NCBI GenBank assembly: GCA_016206515.1
Contig: JACQRN010000075.1
Location: 1 to 7,931 of the forward strand
DNA: 7,931 nucleotides
Origin: Planctomycetota bacterium
GTDB taxonomy: Bacteria; Planctomycetota; SBBH01; JACQRN01
Direction of reading: 5' to 3'
The notes below the pieces were generated by a model. It did not search any database. It had not been told where the DNA came from and saw nothing but the letters and a program-made list of their open reading frames with translations. Shown one piece after another: positions 6,061 to 7,931 of this stretch; the stretch's first letter is position 1; each line of letters begins with the position of its first letter. Made by a program: the position numbers and the translations under genes.

Positions 6061-7321
6061 TCCCCACCTCCAGCAGCGCCCCTCGCTCCGCGCCCACCGA
6101 GACGTACGCCACCGGGACGCCGGTGCGCGACGCGATCTCGCGGACGAACCGCCGGGCGCTCTCCGGCAGGTCGCCGAAACACGAAATGCCGTCCGCGAAG
6201 GTCCATCCGGGGAACTCGACGTACTCCGGCTCGACCTCGCCGAGTTCCTCCACCGTCGCGGGGTACCCGTCCTTTCGGCCCCGCCGCGAGCGGTAGGAGA
6301 CCGCCATCCGGACCGGCCCGAGGCCCGAGAGAACGTCCATCTTCGTCAAGGCGATCCGGTCGACGCCGCTCACGCGCACCGCGTACCGCAGCGCCGGGAT
6401 GTCGAGCCAGCCGCACCGCCGGGGGCGCCCGGTCGTGGAGCCGAACTCGCCCCCCCGCGTCCGCAGGATCTCCCCCTCACGCTGCGCGCACTCGGTCGGG
6501 AACGGCCCGGCGCCGACCCGCGTGGTGTATGCCTTGCTGACCCCCAGGACCCGCTCCACGCACCGCGGCGGGATGCCGAGCCCCGCGGCCACCCCGCCCG
6601 CGCTCGCGTTCGAGGAGGTCACGAACGGGTACGTCCCGGTGTCGATGTCGAGCATCGCGGCCTGCGCCCCCTCGAAGAGGACCGACCGGCCGCCCGCGAG
6701 CGCCTCATGCAGGAGCGAGATCGAGTCGCCGACGAACGGCTTCAGCGCGGCGGCCTGTGCCTTCACGGTCGCCAGGAGCGCGGAGGCGTCGCACGTCTCC
6801 TTCCCCCCCATCGCGCGGATCGCCGCGTTCTTGTCGGCGACGACGCGCCCGAACCTTTCCCCGAACGGCTTCTCATACAGGTCCGCGACCCGGAACCCGG
6901 TCCGCGCGACCTTGTCGACGTAGCACGGCCCGATCCCGCGCCGCGTCGTCCCGATCCCGTCTGCCCGGTCGTCCTGGAGCCCGTCGAGGATGTAGTGGTA
7001 CGGGAACACCACGTGCGCCCGGTCGCTGACCGTCAGCCGGCCGCGCAGGACGACCCCCGCCCCCTCCAGCTCGCGGATCTCCGTCAGGAGCGTGACGAGG
7101 TCGATCACCGTCCCGTTCCCGACGACGCACCGCGTCGAGTCGCGCAGGATGCCGCTGGGCACCAGGTGCAGCACGAACTTCCGCCCCGCCACGATCGTAT
7201 GCCCCGCGTTCCCCCCGCCCGAGTACCGCACGACGAGGTCGTACCCCGGCGCGAGCTCGTCGACGATCTTGCCTTTCCCCTCGTCCCCCCACTGGAGGCC
7301 GACGACGCAGAGGTTGCTCAC
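6053..7321 (-). CDS. purA: Adenylosuccinate synthetase
   Basis: PurA uses GTP to join IMP and aspartate into adenylosuccinate, the first committed step to AMP, in the cytoplasm. The 422 residues are full length. Motifs: GLQWGDEGKGK (8-18) with catalytic D13, SGGGNAGHT (34-42) with catalytic H41, GTTRRGIGPCY (124-134), FEGAQ (216-220), DIDTGTYPFVTSSN (225-238), SKAYTTRVGAGPFPTE (262-277), TGRPRRCGWLD (297-307) and the guanine-recognition LTKMD (325-329). The commoner DIDHGTYPF has Thr in place of His here. GTG 7321 is the first possible start after an in-frame TAG at 7333-7331, and no Shine-Dalgarno precedes it. The gap to the upstream DUF2283 gene is 48 bp, so purA may have its own promoter. 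Its stop lies within the start region of the HEAT-protein gene. Confidence 0.98.
   Translation of the reverse strand: MSNLCVVGLQWGDEGKGKIVDELAPGYDLVVRYSGGGNAGHTIVAGRKFVLHLVPSGILRDSTRCVVGNGTVIDLVTLLTEIRELEGAGVVLRGRLTVSDRAHVVFPYHYILDGLQDDRADGIGTTRRGIGPCYVDKVARTGFRVADLYEKPFGERFGRVVADKNAAIRAMGGKETCDASALLATVKAQAAALKPFVGDSISLLHEALAGGRSVLFEGAQAAMLDIDTGTYPFVTSSNASAGGVAAGLGIPPRCVERVLGVSKAYTTRVGAGPFPTECAQREGEILRTRGGEFGSTTGRPRRCGWLDIPALRYAVRVSGVDRIALTKMDVLSGLGPVRMAVSYRSRRGRKDGYPATVEELGEVEPEYVEFPGWTFADGISCFGDLPESARRFVREIASRTGVPVAYVSVGAERGALLEVGSG
6066..6071 (-). promoter_or_regulatory. Ribosome-binding site that sets the HEAT-gene start
   Basis: GGAGGT lies within the last purA codons, 5 nt before GTG 6060. 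The alternative ATG 6021 is preceded by the C/A-rich repeat arm and has no purine-rich site. This favours initiation upstream of the repeat, with the repeat translated. Confidence 0.6.
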
Positions 7322-7327
7322 AGGGGA

Positions 7328-7333
7328 AGTCTA
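7328..7333 (-). promoter_or_regulatory. Possible -10 element of purA (TAGACT)
   Basis: TAGACT, a TANNNT match, ends 6 nt before GTG 7321. Together with the lack of a ribosome-binding site, this spacing would fit a leaderless transcript starting at or near the GTG. I see no convincing -35 box about 17 nt upstream, so the call is weak. Confidence 0.25.
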
Positions 7334-7369
7334 CCGCGCCGGTTGCCGCCGCGGGATCCGGGGGTGGCC

Positions 7370-7567
7370 CTACCCCGTCGTCACCAGGGTGACCGCGCGC
7401 GGGTTCTCAACGCGGCGGGAGGCATCCAGGATCTCCACGGACAGGATCTGGCCGTCACCGTCGAAATCGAGGATGACGCCGGGTCGCGGTTCGTCGCTCT
7501 CCACCACGCGCCCATCCCGCAGGATGAGGACCAGGGTGTCGGTTTCGACGTCGTAGCGCGCCTTCAT
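7370..7567 (-). CDS. DUF2283 family small protein (antitoxin-like)
   Basis: A complete 65-residue DUF2283 protein. It opens with MKARYDVETDTLVLIL, the family's YDxxxDxL pattern, and contains RPGVILDFDGDGQ (28-40) followed by SVEILDAS (43-50), its most conserved part. These proteins are often encoded next to DUF4258 genes, and the pair is usually read as toxin-antitoxin-like; the biochemical role is not established to my knowledge. The ATG overlaps the DUF4258 stop as ATGA and has GGAGG 5 nt upstream, so the two should be translated together. The stop is 48 bp before purA. Confidence 0.88.
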   Translation of the reverse strand: MKARYDVETDTLVLILRDGRVVESDEPRPGVILDFDGDGQILSVEILDASRRVENPRAVTLVTTG

Positions 7568-7806
7568 TCCGACCTCCAGTACTTGCCGATCCGGCTCGTG
7601 CGATAGGCTGTCACCACGACCGCGCCCCCCTCGCCGAAGTCTACAATCAGCCGCACCAGATGCCACTTCCCCGGCTCCCCCGTCGGGATGCGAGACTGCC
7701 GGATCTCTCTTCCCGCGCGCACGGAAACCACCTGCTCCGGAGATTCCGCGATCCGGAGCATGAGATCGTGCGCGATTCCGCGCCGCGCCCCAATGTTGTT
7801 CGGCAC
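7564..7806 (-). CDS. DUF4258 family small protein (toxin-like), N-terminus uncertain
   Basis: About 80 residues. The C-terminal half carries the DUF4258 signature: REIRQSRI (33-40), LVRLIVDF (50-57) and the closing VVTAYRTSRIGKYW (64-77). RRGIAHDLMLRIAESPEQVV (8-27) matches the family's RGI-helix followed by a P-E-Q-V turn. The usual opening, a His-Ala-x-x-Arg-Met helix before RGI, is missing: only seven residues precede RRGI from GTG 7806, and the other two minus-strand frames do not supply the segment. The frame is open to 7917 but its upstream translation looks non-coding. The gene may be N-terminally truncated or begin elsewhere. GTG 7806 has no strong ribosome-binding site. The family resembles RelE-like small toxins in gene context; toxicity here is unproven. 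Confidence 0.75.
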   Translation of the reverse strand: MPNNIGARRGIAHDLMLRIAESPEQVVSVRAGREIRQSRIPTGEPGKWHLVRLIVDFGEGGAVVVTAYRTSRIGKYWRSE

Positions 7807-7873
7807 GCCGCTCGCTGAGGTTGTGAGGGCGCCGCGCGCGACGACGGCAAAAGTCGGCGGACGGTGCGCGGGC

Positions 7874-7907
7874 GAAACTTTTCCGCAAGAAAACGAAAAA
7901 AAGTTTC
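7874..7907. repeat. AT-rich perfect 9-bp inverted repeat upstream of the DUF4258/DUF2283 pair
   Basis: GAAACTTTT at 7874-7882 faces AAAAGTTTC at 7899-7907 across 16 nt. TTTTC (7879-7883) could instead pair with GAAAA (7889-7893), giving a smaller, mutually exclusive hairpin. This is the one clearly AT-rich patch in the window and lies in 125 bp (7807-7931) where I see no gene. It is 68 bp upstream of the DUF4258 start. It could be an operator for self-regulation of the pair or belong to a gene beyond the window edge. No U-tract follows it on either strand, so it is not a classical terminator. Confidence 0.6.
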
Positions 7908-7931
7908 TGACGTAAGTTCAGCGGCGCTCGA

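Noticed and set aside
7334..7354. Stem CCGCG/CGCGG between DUF2283 and purA as a terminator
   Set aside because: Only 5 bp with an 11-nt loop and no T-tract; common by chance in such GC-rich DNA.
7370..7888. A 172-codon protein ending in DUF2283
   Set aside because: Residues before the ATG at 7567 are Arg-rich shadow of DUF4258; the ATGA overlap and GGAGG site mark the true start.
7908..7920. TGACGTAAGTTCA as an operator
   Set aside because: Only three outer bases on each side are symmetric without a gap; too weak to call.

Overview
This window comes from a GC-rich bacterium (about 70% GC by eye). Every gene I can support lies on the minus strand, so transcription runs from high to low coordinates. 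The organism is very probably diderm, because the run includes a lipoprotein resembling BamD, the outer-membrane assembly factor. GTG starts dominate: purA, the HEAT-repeat gene, recO, ftsH and folP. The exported HEAT-repeat protein and the G/C heptanucleotide repeats recall Planctomycetota and other deep-branching or uncultivated diderm lineages, but no marker here fixes the phylum.

In transcription order: (1) 7931-7807 has no gene but holds an AT-rich perfect inverted repeat. (2) 7806-7370 is a two-gene cassette, DUF4258 then DUF2283, joined by an ATGA overlap and resembling a small toxin-antitoxin-type module. (3) After 48 bp, purA (adenylosuccinate synthetase, 7321-6053). (4) An exported HEAT-repeat protein of unknown function (6060-4471), overlapping purA by 8 nt. 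(5) recO (4474-3731). (6) A BamD-like TPR lipoprotein (3734-2826). (7) ftsH (2792-774). (8) folP (777 to the window edge, nearly complete). Junctions 4/5, 5/6 and 7/8 are 4-nt stop/start overlaps (GTGA, ATGA, GTGA), so purA to folP reads as one tightly packed, translationally coupled operon. The only gap is 33 nt before ftsH, where two small hairpins sit. The genes serve purine synthesis, envelope assembly, recombinational repair, membrane proteolysis and folate synthesis, so they share growth demand rather than one pathway.

The most unusual structure is at 5949-6048. Four heptanucleotide units (TTGGGAG/T) face four near-complementary units (CCCAA-type) across a 44-nt spacer. The element lies inside the 5' end of the HEAT-protein gene. 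It encodes almost all of the N-terminal extension and most of the signal-peptide hydrophobic core, and each arm carries four G-runs on one strand (potential G-quadruplexes). It looks like a dispersed repeat, similar in style to cyanobacterial STRR heptamers, that has been taken into a reading frame and now supplies the export signal.
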